DNA of 64,000 nucleotides, from positions 62,001 through 126,000 of the forward strand of contig NZ_FOLY01000001.1 of NCBI RefSeq assembly GCF_900112585.1, read 5' to 3'. Position 1 is the first letter of the stretch, and each line of letters opens with the position of its first letter. Of the stretch, positions 27,543 through 37,065 are shown piece by piece. The notes under the pieces are model-generated. The model saw only the letters and a list, made by a program, of their open reading frames with translations, did no database searches and had not been told where the DNA came from. Origin of the DNA: Kushneria avicenniae. Lineage in GTDB: Bacteria > Pseudomonadota > Gammaproteobacteria > Pseudomonadales > Halomonadaceae. Position numbers and translations under genes: made by a program.

Positions 27543-30437
27543 TTAATCTTCACGATAGTCATCGATGCTTGGGCAGCTGCAGATCAGGTTGCGATCGCCA
27601 TAGACGTTGTCGACCCGGTTGACGCTGGGCCAGAACTTGGCCGTTTTCGTGTCCTGTGTTGGGAAAGCGGCCTGCTCGCGTGAGTAGGGCCAGGGCCAGT
27701 CGTCGCTGTACAGATCAAACTGAGTATGGGGTGCGTTGACCAGCACATTGTTATCGCGGGCGACATCGCCCTGTTCGATGGCACGAATCTCTTGGCGTAT
27801 GGCTATCATGGCTTCGCAGAATCGGTCCAGCTCATGACGAGATTCGGATTCCGTTGGCTCGATCATGAGGGTGCCTGCCACCGGAAAGGACATGGTCGGG
27901 GCATGAAAGCCGTAATCCATCAGACGCTTGGCGATGTCTTCTTCATCGATGCCGCTGGCGGCCTTGAGCGGACGAATGTCAATAATGCACTCGTGCGCCA
28001 CATGGCCCTTCCGGCCGCGATAAAGAACGCTGTAGTGCTCGCTCAGGCGGTGGGCCACATAGTTGGCATTCAGGATAGCCGCTTCGCTGGCTTCACGCAG
28101 ACCTCTGGCGCCCATCATGACAATGTAGGCCCAGGAGATCGGCAGAATCAACGCGCTGCCAAAGGCGGCCGAGGCCACGGCGGTGCCGGGTTCGAAGCGG
28201 GTCTTTCCCTGACAGTGCACATGGCTTGGCAGATGCGCTGTCAGATGCGCCTTGACGCCGATCGGCCCCATGCCGGGGCCACCGCCGCCATGCGGAATGC
28301 AGAATGTCTTGTGCAGATTGAGATGCGAGACATCGCCACCGTAATCGCCCGGTCGACACAGCCCGACCTGAGCGTTCATGTTGGCACCGTCGATATAGAC
28401 CTGACCACCATGCTGATGCACGATCTCACAGGCCCGGCGGACGCCTTCCTCGAAAACGCCGTGGGTCGAGGGGTAGGTCAGCATGATGGCCGATAGATCG
28501 GCGCTGTGCTTTTCGGCCTTTGCCTGTAGATCATCGAGATCGATATTGCCGTTGGCATCACACTCCACCACCACGACCTTCATGCTGGCCATGGCCGCCG
28601 AGGCCGGATTGGTGCCATGCGCCGAGGACGGGATCAGGCAGATGTGGCGGTGCCCCTCATCGATGGACTGCTGATAGCGCCGAATGGCCAGAAGGCCGGC
28701 ATATTCTCCCTGCGCGCCCGAGTTGGGTTGCATGGAAATGGCGTCGTAGCCGGTCACCTCAACGAGATAGTCTCCCAGCTCTTCAATCATTTTCAGATAG
28801 CCGGGCACCTGCGATTCGGGGGCAAAGGGATGAATATCGGCGCACTCCGTCCAGGAGAGCGGCACCATCTCGGTGGTGGCGTTAAGCTTCATGGTGCATG
28901 AGCCCAACGGGATCATGGCATGGGTAAGCGACAGGTCCCGATTTTCGAGACGCTTAAGATAACGCAGCATCTCCGTTTCACTGTGATAGCGCGAAAAGGT
29001 TGGATGCGTCAAAAAGCTCGACTGCCGCTGACAGGATGGCGGCAGTTGCGCGTCAGTCTTTTGCAGCTCGGCATCGATCGCGGCGATATCATGGCCGTGC
29101 TGGTCGCCCAGTATCACGGTGAAAAGCGATTCGAGATCCTGCAGGGTGGTGGTTTCATCCAGGCTGATGCCCACGCGGCCATCTTCGCGATAGCGCAGAT
29201 TATGACCGGCGGCTTCGGCGCGCTGTTGCAGGGTGTCGGCATCATCAACGCGCAGCGTCAGCGTATCAAAGAAGTGCTCGTTTTCGACGTTGATCTGACC
29301 GACTTTCAGGCCATGGGCCAGAATCCGGGCCATCCGGTGCACGCGTGTGGCAATGGTGCGAATGCCCTCGGGCCCGTGATAGACCGCGTAGAATCCGGCG
29401 ATGTTGGCCAGCAATGCCTGAGCCGTACAGATATTGGAGGTCGCCTTCTCGCGGCGGATGTGCTGTTCACGGGTCTGCATGGCCATGCGCAGCGCCGGTT
29501 TGCCGTGACGATCGCGGGAAACGCCGATCACGCGCCCCGGCATGGATCGCTTGAGATCATCGTTGACGGCAAAAAAAGCCGCATGCGGGCCGCCAAAGCC
29601 CATGGGGACGCCAAAGCGCTGAGCCGATCCCAGCGCAATATCGGCACCCATTTCGCCGGGTGGCTTCAAAAGCGCCAGCGCCAGCAGGTCCGTGGCGACG
29701 GCCACCATGATGTTGCGGTCATGGGCACGTTCAATGAGGTCGCCGAGATCCGCGACACGGCCATCCTCGGCCGGATACTGCACCAGCGCGCCGAAGACAT
29801 CGTACTGCTCGAGCGTCTCGAGGCGGTCAACGATGACCTCAAGGCCCAGCCATTTTGCTCTGGTCTGCACGACGTCCAGAGTCTGAGGGAAAATGTGATC
29901 CGCGACGAAAAAGGCCGAGCTCTTGTTTTTTCGATTGGCACGTTTGCATAGCGCCATGGCTTCGGCCGCTGCGGTGGCTTCATCCAGCAGGGAGGCGTTG
30001 GCCAGCGCCATGCCGGTCATGTCCATGACCATCTGTTGAAAGTTGAGCAGCCCTTCAAGGCGCCCCTGGGCAATTTCAGGCTGATAAGGCGTATAGGCCG
30101 TATACCAGCCCGGATTTTCCAGCACGTTGCGTGCGATGACCGCGGGCATGATGGTGCCGTAATAGCCGGCGCCGATGTGGTTTCTCATCACTCGATTCCG
30201 GCCCATCATCCCTTTTAGCCGGGTCAGCGCCTCGAGTTCCGAGACGGGCTCGGCCAGCTCGAGCTCGTTTTTCAAACGAATATCGGGCGGGATGGCGTGA
30301 TCGAGAAGTTCCGCCATCGAGTCGGCACCCAGTGCCTCCAGCATGTGATGACGTGCCGTGGCGTCGACCCCGATGTGACGGTCAATAAACGCATCATGGG
30401 TGAAGAGTTCATTCAGCGAGCGGGAGTCAGCGGCCAT
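27543..30437 (-). CDS. gcvP: Glycine dehydrogenase (decarboxylating), P protein
   Basis: GcvP decarboxylates glycine with pyridoxal phosphate and passes the aminomethyl group to the lipoyl arm of GcvH. The 964-residue protein (E. coli 957) is the fused two-domain type: the N-terminal half keeps the fold but lacks the PLP lysine, and the C-terminal half has it in [38 protein letters not shown] near the start and [20 protein letters not shown] in the middle are also typical. gcvH lies upstream, 140 bases away on the same strand. Confidence 0.97.
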   Translation of the reverse strand: MAADSRSLNELFTHDAFIDRHIGVDATARHHMLEALGADSMAELLDHAIPPDIRLKNELELAEPVSELEALTRLKGMMGRNRVMRNHIGAGYYGTIMPAVIARNVLENPGWYTAYTPYQPEIAQGRLEGLLNFQQMVMDMTGMALANASLLDEATAAAEAMALCKRANRKNKSSAFFVADHIFPQTLDVVQTRAKWLGLEVIVDRLETLEQYDVFGALVQYPAEDGRVADLGDLIERAHDRNIMVAVATDLLALALLKPPGEMGADIALGSAQRFGVPMGFGGPHAAFFAVNDDLKRSMPGRVIGVSRDRHGKPALRMAMQTREQHIRREKATSNICTAQALLANIAGFYAVYHGPEGIRTIATRVHRMARILAHGLKVGQINVENEHFFDTLTLRVDDADTLQQRAEAAGHNLRYREDGRVGISLDETTTLQDLESLFTVILGDQHGHDIAAIDAELQKTDAQLPPSCQRQSSFLTHPTFSRYHSETEMLRYLKRLENRDLSLTHAMIPLGSCTMKLNATTEMVPLSWTECADIHPFAPESQVPGYLKMIEELGDYLVEVTGYDAISMQPNSGAQGEYAGLLAIRRYQQSIDEGHRHICLIPSSAHGTNPASAAMASMKVVVVECDANGNIDLDDLQAKAEKHSADLSAIMLTYPSTHGVFEEGVRRACEIVHQHGGQVYIDGANMNAQVGLCRPGDYGGDVSHLNLHKTFCIPHGGGGPGMGPIGVKAHLTAHLPSHVHCQGKTRFEPGTAVASAAFGSALILPISWAYIVMMGARGLREASEAAILNANYVAHRLSEHYSVLYRGRKGHVAHECIIDIRPLKAASGIDEEDIAKRLMDYGFHAPTMSFPVAGTLMIEPTESESRHELDRFCEAMIAIRQEIRAIEQGDVARDNNVLVNAPHTQFDLYSDDWPWPYSREQAAFPTQDTKTAKFWPSVNRVDNVYGDRNLICSCPSIDDYRED

Positions 30438-30577
30438 GGCATATCCGTAAGGTGACGTATCAGAAGGGTTCTGCAGGGTGCAGCAGACGGATGAACAAAC
30501 GATGCATCAAAAGCTTGTGACAGCCGGGAGGAGGTCAGCCTCGTGGTGTCAGTCGTAAACGCTATCGGTCGTCGCGA

Positions 30578-30976
30578 TCAGTCGTTTTCTTCATTGGCGA
30601 CAAGCTCGGTATAGCCATCGGCATCCATCAGCGATTCGAGTTCATCGGGTTCGGCCAGGCGAATCTTGATCAGCCAGGCATCGTCATAGGGACTTTCGTT
30701 GAGGCTTTCAGGAGCGTCTTCGAGCAGCGTATTGACGCCGAGCACCTCGCCGCTCAGCGGCGCATAAAGGTCGGAAGCGGCCTTGACCGATTCGACCACA
30801 CCGAACTCCTCACCGGTTGTGATGGTGCTGCCCACTTCGGGTAGCTCCACAAACACCACATCGCCCAGTGCCTGCTGGGCATGATCGGTAATGCCGATGG
30901 TAACGGTGCCATCGCCATTGTCCTGAACCCATTCGTGGCTGTCCGAATAGCGAAGGTTAGAGGGGATCTGGCTCAT
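30578..30976 (-). CDS. gcvH: Glycine cleavage system H protein
   Basis: GcvH carries the lipoyl group that shuttles the aminomethyl intermediate between P, T and L proteins. From ATG 30976 it has 132 residues. SDSHEWVQDNGDGTVTIGIT is the conserved opening, and the lipoylated lysine is K65 in VESVKAASDLYAPLSG. The start is chosen because AGGA lies about 9 bases upstream and because the preceding 8 residues (frame from 31000) are not family-like. It leads the gcvH-gcvP unit, and the gcvT gene lies on the other side of a divergent region. Confidence 0.96.
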   Translation of the reverse strand: MSQIPSNLRYSDSHEWVQDNGDGTVTIGITDHAQQALGDVVFVELPEVGSTITTGEEFGVVESVKAASDLYAPLSGEVLGVNTLLEDAPESLNESPYDDAWLIKIRLAEPDELESLMDADGYTELVANEEND

Positions 30977-31084
30977 GTTGTATGTCCTGTTCAATGCCAA
31001 GATGACGGATGGCGAAACATCCCGGGATAACGAGGCTGACCTGCCTATAGGGTGGCTTCAGGCGGCCTGCTCGTCCACTGCTGA

Positions 31085-31098
31085 TTGCGGATCGGCAA
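31085..31098. promoter_or_regulatory. Imperfect GATC-centred palindrome, site 1
   Basis: TTGCGGATCGGCAA: the outer TTGC/GCAA and inner GATC are symmetric, and only the two flanking G positions break symmetry. It lies in the gcvH/symporter divergent region, three helical turns from the perfect palindrome at 31116-31131. Confidence 0.4.
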
Positions 31099-31115
31099 TT
31101 TTGTCACGTCAGCGT

Positions 31116-31131
31116 GTTTCCGATCGGAAAC
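31116..31131. promoter_or_regulatory. Perfect 16-bp palindrome, site 2
   Basis: GTTTCCGATCGGAAAC is a perfect palindrome, followed by CTTTTTG-type sequence on the plus strand. It could be a dimeric regulator operator. As RNA it would also form a short 6-bp hairpin with a T-tail (weak terminator) on the plus strand. Confidence 0.45.
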
Positions 31132-31310
31132 TTTTTGCTTATCGTAACGTTGCCAATTACTGACCGAAAGGGGCAGACGTGAAAAACGTCGGCCTCTGAT
31201 ATGCCTTGCCATGACATCAGGAGAGTCAGCCTGTAGATTCTCATGAAGCGCCAGTAACGAATGGTGTTCATTGGATAATGACGTCAATAACAAATACGGG
31301 GATATCGGTC

Positions 31311-32675
31311 ATGGATGTTTTACAGGGACTGGTGGAAGGTATTAACGGCGTGGTCTGGGGACCACTGATGCTGGTGCTGCTGCTGGGTGTCGGGCTTTAT
31401 CTGCAGATAGGACTCAAGGGCATGCCGGTGCGCAATATCGGCCGCGCCTTTGCCCTGCTCTGGCAGGGGCGTACGCCGGGCGAAAAGAGCAGCGGCGAGA
31501 TTTCATCGTTCAACGCGCTGATGACGTCGCTGTCGGCCACCATCGGTACGGGCAATATTGCCGGCGTGGCCACCGCCATCGCGCTGGGTGGCCCAGGAGC
31601 CGTATTCTGGATGTGGATGACGGCACTGGTAGGCATGGCCACCAAATACGCCGAAGCGGTCTGCGCCGTAAAGTATCGCGAGCGCGATGACCACGGCAAT
31701 TTCGTGGGCGGGCCGATGTATTACATCAAGAACGGCCTCGGCAAGCGCTTTGCCTGGCTGGGGGTACTGTTCGCTTTGTTCGGTACGCTGGCGTCCTTCG
31801 GGATCGGCAATACCGTTCAGGCCAACTCGGTCGCCGATGCGCTGTCGACCTCGTTCAATATTCCCACGTGGGTCACCGGTCTGGTCATCATGGTACTGGC
31901 AGGTGCGGTGATTCTTGGCGGCATCCAGCGTATCTCAAGCGTTGCCGGTCGTCTGGTGCCGTTCATGGCCGTGGCCTATCTGCTGGCGGGTCTGGTCGTA
32001 TTGGCCATCAATTATGCCGCTGTACCCGATGCCCTCTGGTTGATCGTTCGTCATGCCTTCACGCCCATTTCGGCCGCTGGCGGCTTTGCCGGTGCCGCCG
32101 TCGCTGCGGCCATTCGTTTCGGCGTGGCGCGAGGCGTTTTCTCCAATGAAGCCGGTCTTGGTAGTGCACCGATCGCCCACGCCGCAGCGCAGACCAATAG
32201 CCCCGTCAGGCAGGGCATGGTGGCGATGCTGGGGACCTTTATCGATACCATCGTGGTCTGCTCGATCACGGCGCTGGCCATTGTGACTTCCGGGCAGTGG
32301 CTCGAGGGGGATTCCGGTGCTTCGCTGACGTCGCTCGCCTTTCGTACGGCCCTGCCCGGACCGGGCGACTATATCGTGGCCATCGCGCTGGCGATTTTTG
32401 CCTTTACCACCATCCTGGGCTGGTCTTACTACGGTGAACGGTGCTTTCAGTATCTCTTTGGCAGCGGCGCCGCGCGCTTTTATCGCATCGTTTTTGTGCT
32501 GGCAATTCCTGTCGGGGCAATGGCACACCTTGATTTCATCTGGCTGCTGGCGGATACCTTCAATGCCCTGATGGCGATCCCCAACCTGATTGCGCTGGCG
32601 CTGTTGTCACCGGTTGTGTTCAGGCTGACACGGGAGCATTTTGCCGAGCAGAGTGGTGGTCAACGTCAGAAATAG
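31311..32675 (+). CDS. AGCS family sodium:alanine/glycine symporter
   Basis: A 454-residue inner-membrane symporter of the alanine or glycine:cation symporter family (AlsT/YaaJ/DagA). Family signatures include SSFNALMTSLSATIGTGNIAG, the conserved binding-site helix, VGGPMYYIKNGLG, and the later GVARGVFSNEAGLGSAPIAHA. ATG 31311 is preferred over 31278 because GGGGA lies 8 bases before it, while 31278 has no ribosome binding site. It precedes gcvT by 80 bases on the same strand, which points to glycine as a physiological substrate. Confidence 0.92.
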   Translation: MDVLQGLVEGINGVVWGPLMLVLLLGVGLYLQIGLKGMPVRNIGRAFALLWQGRTPGEKSSGEISSFNALMTSLSATIGTGNIAGVATAIALGGPGAVFWMWMTALVGMATKYAEAVCAVKYRERDDHGNFVGGPMYYIKNGLGKRFAWLGVLFALFGTLASFGIGNTVQANSVADALSTSFNIPTWVTGLVIMVLAGAVILGGIQRISSVAGRLVPFMAVAYLLAGLVVLAINYAAVPDALWLIVRHAFTPISAAGGFAGAAVAAAIRFGVARGVFSNEAGLGSAPIAHAAAQTNSPVRQGMVAMLGTFIDTIVVCSITALAIVTSGQWLEGDSGASLTSLAFRTALPGPGDYIVAIALAIFAFTTILGWSYYGERCFQYLFGSGAARFYRIVFVLAIPVGAMAHLDFIWLLADTFNALMAIPNLIALALLSPVVFRLTREHFAEQSGGQRQK

Positions 32676-32755
32676 GCGGATGCCACAGGCGTGTCCTGTT
32701 CAAGAGGGCACGCCCGTGGAGCAATTTACATTCATGAATCGGGTCTGGAGGAGTT

Positions 32756-33871
32756 ATGTCAACCCTGCATCGAACGCCGCTTTACAGGCTCTGGCAACAG
32801 CGTGGAGCAAAGTTCGTTCCTTTTGCCGGCTACGAGATGCCAGTGCAGTTCGACATGGGGATCAAGCGCGAGCATGAGCATACCCGGCACCAGTGTGGTC
32901 TATTCGATGTCTCGCACATGGGTCAGATGCTGATCCGGGGAAGTCATCCCGCACAAGCGTTGGAGCGCGTGTCTCCGATCGATGCCGTTGGCATTGCGCC
33001 CGGACGTCAGCGTTACGGCCTTTTTACCAGCAACGTGGGCGGTATTCATGATGACTTCATGGCGGTCAATGCCGGTGACCATCTTTATCTGGTGGTCAAC
33101 GCGGCGTGTCGCGCCTCGGATGCAGCACTGCTGAGAAGCGGGCTGGGGGATGAAGGGGCGCTTGAAGTGCTCGAGGATCGGGCGCTACTGGCGCTTCAGG
33201 GGCCCATGGCGCGTGAGGTCATGCGCAGGCTGTGTCCACAGGCGGCAGCACTGACCTTCATGCAGCACGCCCGATTCGAGATTATGGGACATGAGCTCTG
33301 GGTCAGCTGTTCAGGATATACCGGGGAAGATGGTTTTGAGCTGTCGGTGCCCGATGACGGTGCCATCGAGATCGCCGAGTGGCTGCTGGAGCAGGAGGCG
33401 GTGGCCCCCATTGGTCTGGGCGCACGTGACTCGCTGCGTCTTGAAGCAGGTCTTTGCCTGTATGGCCACGACATGGATGGAGATACGACGCCCATTGAAG
33501 CCTCTCTTGGCTGGGCGATCGGCAAGGCACGGCGACAGGGCGGTGCGCGTGAAGGCGGCTTCCCGGGGGCTGATGTCATCCTGACTCAGCAGGGCAATCA
33601 GGATACCGATTACGTCAGGGTCGGGCTGAAAGCCGACGGCAGGGCGCCGGTGCGCGAAGGCGTCGAGCTTTTCAATGCCAGTGGTGACCCCATCGGCAGG
33701 GTCACCTCCGGCACCTTTGCGCCGTCCATTGGCGTTCCGGTCGCCATGGGCTATGTTCGACGCGAATTCAGCGAGCCCGGTCAGACCCTGCAGGCCGAGG
33801 TTCGCGGCCGGCGCCTGGACATGAGCGTCACGTCGATGCCTTTTGTCACCACCCATTATTATCGTGGTTAG
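32756..33871 (+). CDS. gcvT: Aminomethyltransferase, glycine cleavage T protein
   Basis: GcvT transfers the methylene group from the H-protein lipoyl arm to tetrahydrofolate and releases ammonia. The 371-residue protein (E. coli 364) opens TPLYRLWQQRGAKFVPFAGYEMPVQ in two segments typical of the family, and has FDVSHMGQM, SCSGYTGEDGFEL and GARDSLRLEAGLCLYGHD, which carry folate-binding and catalytic residues. GGAGGAG is the ribosome binding site. It is separated from gcvHP and instead sits behind the AGCS symporter. Confidence 0.96.
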   Translation: MSTLHRTPLYRLWQQRGAKFVPFAGYEMPVQFDMGIKREHEHTRHQCGLFDVSHMGQMLIRGSHPAQALERVSPIDAVGIAPGRQRYGLFTSNVGGIHDDFMAVNAGDHLYLVVNAACRASDAALLRSGLGDEGALEVLEDRALLALQGPMAREVMRRLCPQAAALTFMQHARFEIMGHELWVSCSGYTGEDGFELSVPDDGAIEIAEWLLEQEAVAPIGLGARDSLRLEAGLCLYGHDMDGDTTPIEASLGWAIGKARRQGGAREGGFPGADVILTQQGNQDTDYVRVGLKADGRAPVREGVELFNASGDPIGRVTSGTFAPSIGVPVAMGYVRREFSEPGQTLQAEVRGRRLDMSVTSMPFVTTHYYRG

Positions 33872-33882
33872 CCAAAAACCTG

Positions 33883-33908
33883 AAAGGCCCTGTTTAACAG
33901 GGCCTTTT
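33883..33908 (+). terminator. Intrinsic terminator after gcvT
   Basis: Stem AAAGGCCCTG / CAGGGCCTTT, loop TTTAA and T-run. On the minus strand the tail is only three T, so it mainly serves gcvT. Confidence 0.88.
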
Positions 33909-33933
33909 CGATGAGAAGCGAGATGTGAGGGTC

Positions 33934-35235
33934 TTAAACCAGCCACATGGCAGGGTTGGGCCAGAATAGCAGGGCAAACAGCACCAGCAGTTGCAGGGCG
34001 ATAAAGGGCAGCAGCGATACAAAAATGTCCTTGAGGCTGATTTCCGGGGGGGCAACCCCCTTGAGATAGAACGCAGCGGGGCCGAAGGGTGGGGAAAGGA
34101 ACGACACCTGCATATTGACGGCAAACAGGATGCCGAACCATATCGGGCTATAACCCAGCTGAACAATGATGGGGACAAAGATTGGCAGGGTCAGCATTGC
34201 GACCCCGATCCAGTCGAGGAACATCCCCAGCACCAGCAAAATGCCCATCATCACCAGGATGATGACGATCGGGGAGACGTCGAGTCCCATGATCATGCCT
34301 GATATGAAGCGGTTACCGCCCATCAGGTTATAAACCCCGACCAGCGCTGCTGCGCCGATACCGATCCAGATGATCATGCCGCAGGTCATGAGCGTCTGAC
34401 CAAGACTTTCGTGCATGGTCTTGAACGAGAACTCACCGCGCAGCACGATCGCCAGCAACACGCCGAACACGCCCATGGCTGCTGCTTCAGTGACCGAGGC
34501 AACACCGTCATAGATCGAGCCCAGAACAAGCACCGCAATCAGTGCCGGTACGATGATGGCCTGTAGTGCCTTGCCCCTGGTGGCGAAGGTCTCGCGGCGG
34601 TCTTTTTCGGACAACGGAGGACCAAGGCTGGGGTTTTTCAGGCAGCGCGCCAGTACATAGCCGATGTAGGACAGCATCAGGATCACGGCCGGGGTAATGG
34701 CGGCGGTAAACAGATCGGCAATGGAAACGCTGGCAATCAGCCCGTAGATGATCAGTACGATCGAAGGCGGCATCATGGTGCCCAGTGAGCCGCCGGCACA
34801 GACAACGCCGATGGACAGATGCTTGTCGTATCCCAGTCGTAGCATCTGTGGCAGAGCAAGAATGCCCAGCAGGACAATTTCCCCACCGATAATTCCCGAA
34901 AGTGCCGCCAGAAAAAACGCCACGATCACGGTCTGTACTGCAACGCCGCCGGGCAGGCGCCCTGCAAATACACGCATGGCATTGAACAAGTCCTTTGCAA
35001 TACCGGAGCGGTCCAACAGCGACGCCATCAACACGAACATCGGCACTGCCACCAGTGAATACTCGGTTACAAAGCCATAGATGCGGCTGGTGACCAGCGG
35101 CATGGCCATTGGCCCGAACCAGCCAAAGGTAAAGGCCAGTGCGACCAGACCGGTAATGAAGGCCAGCGGCAGGCCGGTAATCAAAAGGGCGAAGATTGCC
35201 CCGACCATTAAAATCGTACCGTCGGCAATGGTCAT
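33934..35235 (-). CDS. TRAP transporter large permease (DctM type)
   Basis: The 433-residue large membrane subunit of a tripartite ATP-independent periplasmic transporter, with about 12 hydrophobic helices. The family motif is seen in GGSLGTMMPPSIVLIIYGL and in ALSGIIGGEIVLLGILALPQ. It forms the ion-coupled transport channel with DctQ. It overlaps the DctQ stop codon as ATGA, so translation is coupled. The order on the minus strand is DctP (two copies), DctQ, DctM. Sodium is the usual coupling ion. It converges on gcvT. Confidence 0.93.
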   Translation of the reverse strand: MTIADGTILMVGAIFALLITGLPLAFITGLVALAFTFGWFGPMAMPLVTSRIYGFVTEYSLVAVPMFVLMASLLDRSGIAKDLFNAMRVFAGRLPGGVAVQTVIVAFFLAALSGIIGGEIVLLGILALPQMLRLGYDKHLSIGVVCAGGSLGTMMPPSIVLIIYGLIASVSIADLFTAAITPAVILMLSYIGYVLARCLKNPSLGPPLSEKDRRETFATRGKALQAIIVPALIAVLVLGSIYDGVASVTEAAAMGVFGVLLAIVLRGEFSFKTMHESLGQTLMTCGMIIWIGIGAAALVGVYNLMGGNRFISGMIMGLDVSPIVIILVMMGILLVLGMFLDWIGVAMLTLPIFVPIIVQLGYSPIWFGILFAVNMQVSFLSPPFGPAAFYLKGVAPPEISLKDIFVSLLPFIALQLLVLFALLFWPNPAMWLV

Positions 35236-35864
35236 GACGCGTTCTCCCCGTCATTGTGTCGTGCCTCGGCAGATTTGCCCCGAAGAGACTGAATGAAATG
35301 GACCAGCGACTGCACGCACATGACCATCAGCGCGACCATGATGATGCCTTTCACCAGTGCCGGAAATGGCGGATTCCATGAAGTACCCGAGCGCTCCAGC
35401 TGCCAGTCCCCCATGGGGTTGTGCGAGGCATCCCAGAACATGGTGAAGGCGGCGTAACTCATTGCGAGACAGAACCCGAAAGTGACCAGATCGTTGAAAC
35501 GATCCAGCCATGAACGCAGCCGTGGCCCGGCACTGTCATAGAGCACGCGCACCCGGATATGACGATTGCTGGCCAGGGCTGCCGGGCCGCCAAGAGCAAA
35601 GCTGACGGCCACCAGCATCACCACGCTTTCATGCACCCAGGAGGTCGGGGAGTTGAAGCCATAGCGCATGAGAACTTCATACACACTGATGGCCATGGCC
35701 GCAAAAACCAGCCAGGCCGCACCGCGGGCACACCACACGACGCCGCGATCGAGAACGCTGCGCACCGGGTCTGGAGCATGATCAATATGATCAGGGTTGG
35801 AGCGAGCGAGTTCCTCCTCGCCAGCCTCGACAACGCCATGCTGTCGTTGAGGGCCTGTAGACAT
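35232..35864 (-). CDS. TRAP transporter small permease (DctQ type)
   Basis: A 210-residue small membrane subunit with four helices after a polar N-terminal extension of about 45 residues. EVLMRYGFNSPTSWVHESVV near residues 63-82 matches the DctQ consensus (the RY-F--P--W--E pattern) that contacts the large subunit. The extension is longer than in most DctQ proteins and the start may lie further in. It overlaps DctM by 4 bases and lies about 88 bases after the first binding-protein gene. Confidence 0.9.
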   Translation of the reverse strand: MSTGPQRQHGVVEAGEEELARSNPDHIDHAPDPVRSVLDRGVVWCARGAAWLVFAAMAISVYEVLMRYGFNSPTSWVHESVVMLVAVSFALGGPAALASNRHIRVRVLYDSAGPRLRSWLDRFNDLVTFGFCLAMSYAAFTMFWDASHNPMGDWQLERSGTSWNPPFPALVKGIIMVALMVMCVQSLVHFIQSLRGKSAEARHNDGENAS

Positions 35865-35951
35865 GAGACAGCCTCTGCATCAGAGAAAATTGATCGGAGG
35901 ATGGCACGGCCATGTCGTGCATCCGGCCGTGCCTGCGCAAGGACTGTTCAA

Positions 35952-37010
35952 TCAGGATGACGTGTCTGTTGCTGCATTGCTGTCTTCGGCGGGCAGCAGA
36001 TTGTGCGCCTGAAGATAGGCCACGACCGAGTCATAGTATTCACGGGTGATGTCGTTGCGTTCAGCCCACTCGGCCCACTCCTTGCGGGCGATATCGCGGA
36101 ATTTCGCCCGCTCTTTTTGAGACAGATCAATGATCTCGATGTCTGGATTCTCGCGGGCCTGTCGTACGGCTTCCAGATCGCGTGTCTTGAGCTCGGCGAC
36201 CATTTCATACGCCAGTGCATCCACTGATGTGGTCAGTATGGTCTGCAGATCGGCCGGCAGGCTCTGCCAGATATCATTGTTGATCGAGACCGCGACCATG
36301 GGCAGGGAGTGGAAACCGGGATAAAGCGGATAGGGCGCAAAGTCATGCAGGCCCTGAGCCTGATTGGTAGCAAAAACAGTGTAATCGGCGGCATCGATGA
36401 CGCCTTTTTCAAGGCCTGTATAGACCTCCGAGCCCGGCAGGTTGACCGGTGTGGCACCTGCCTTTTCAAAAATGTTGTAGACCATGCCCTCCGGTGCTCT
36501 CAGCTTGAGCCCCTTCATGTCGGCAATGGAATGTACCGGCTTGCTGGAAGGCAGAGACTCAAGGCCGGTCGCCGCGGCACCGATCAGGTGAAGGCCGTAG
36601 GGTTCGACCAGCTTGTTATAGAGTACCTCGCCACCAGCATTATTCATGTAATCGAGAAAGTCGTAAGGATCGCTCCAGGCTCCGACCAGATTACCCATCA
36701 TCCCGAAAGCAGGATTCTGGCCGGTGAAGTAGCTGGGGTCGGTCAGATGCCCCTGCAGGATGCCGGAACGCACTGCCTGCAGCGTTTGATTGGCCTGTAC
36801 CACGGCGCCAACCGGTAATATCTCGATGGCGATGCGGCCATCCGACATTTTCGATACGTTGTCTGCCCACGCCTTTTTCATTTCGAACTGGGGCTCACCA
36901 GACGTCTCCGATGTCTGGAAGGTCCATTCATACTCGGCGGCCTGGGCGTTAAATGCGGCACTGCCAAGTGCCACAAGGAGGCAGGCTTTTAATGGAAAAC
37001 GTATAGACAT
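35952..37010 (-). CDS. TRAP solute-binding protein (DctP family), copy 1
   Basis: A 352-residue periplasmic binding protein. The signal peptide (CLLVALGSAAFNAQA) is cleaved before AEYEWTFQTSETSGE. The conserved substrate-contacting Arg is expected in GLKLRAPEGMVYNIF, and NLPGSEVYTGLEKGVIDAAD is the typical DctP segment. It is clearly paralogous to the next gene upstream; about two thirds of residues look identical by eye. It lies between that paralogue and DctQ. The substrate, an organic acid in most TRAP systems, is not determinable. Confidence 0.92.
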   Translation of the reverse strand: MSIRFPLKACLLVALGSAAFNAQAAEYEWTFQTSETSGEPQFEMKKAWADNVSKMSDGRIAIEILPVGAVVQANQTLQAVRSGILQGHLTDPSYFTGQNPAFGMMGNLVGAWSDPYDFLDYMNNAGGEVLYNKLVEPYGLHLIGAAATGLESLPSSKPVHSIADMKGLKLRAPEGMVYNIFEKAGATPVNLPGSEVYTGLEKGVIDAADYTVFATNQAQGLHDFAPYPLYPGFHSLPMVAVSINNDIWQSLPADLQTILTTSVDALAYEMVAELKTRDLEAVRQARENPDIEIIDLSQKERAKFRDIARKEWAEWAERNDITREYYDSVVAYLQAHNLLPAEDSNAATDTSS

Positions 37011-37044
37011 GATGGGTTCCCTTTACCGTTGTTATTGATGTATT

Positions 37045-37059
37045 CCCGGTAGCGCCGGG
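37045..37059 (-). other. Small hairpin between the two TRAP binding-protein genes
   Basis: CCCGG and CCGGG pair around a 5-base loop just after the stop codon of the first cistron. There is no T-run. Such stems can raise expression of the upstream binding-protein cistron by blocking 3' exonucleases; that role is inference. Confidence 0.35.
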
Positions 37060-37065
37060 CCGCTA

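Larger units (their letters stand above)
30977..31310. other. Divergent regulatory region gcvH / amino acid symporter
   Basis: A 334-base non-coding gap between two divergent glycine-related units. It contains two GATC-centred palindromes (31085-31098 and 31116-31131) whose centres are 32 bases apart. A third hairpin, GACGT-GAAAA-ACGTC, lies at about 31177-31191. I looked for a glycine riboswitch and found only a vague resemblance. Confidence 0.5.

Noticed and set aside
31151-31220. Glycine riboswitch in the gcvH/symporter gap
   Set aside because: The stretch ACCGAAAGGGGCA and CTCTGATATGCC recalls aptamer core segments, but one base is inserted, the other conserved parts do not line up and no tandem aptamer is visible on either strand.
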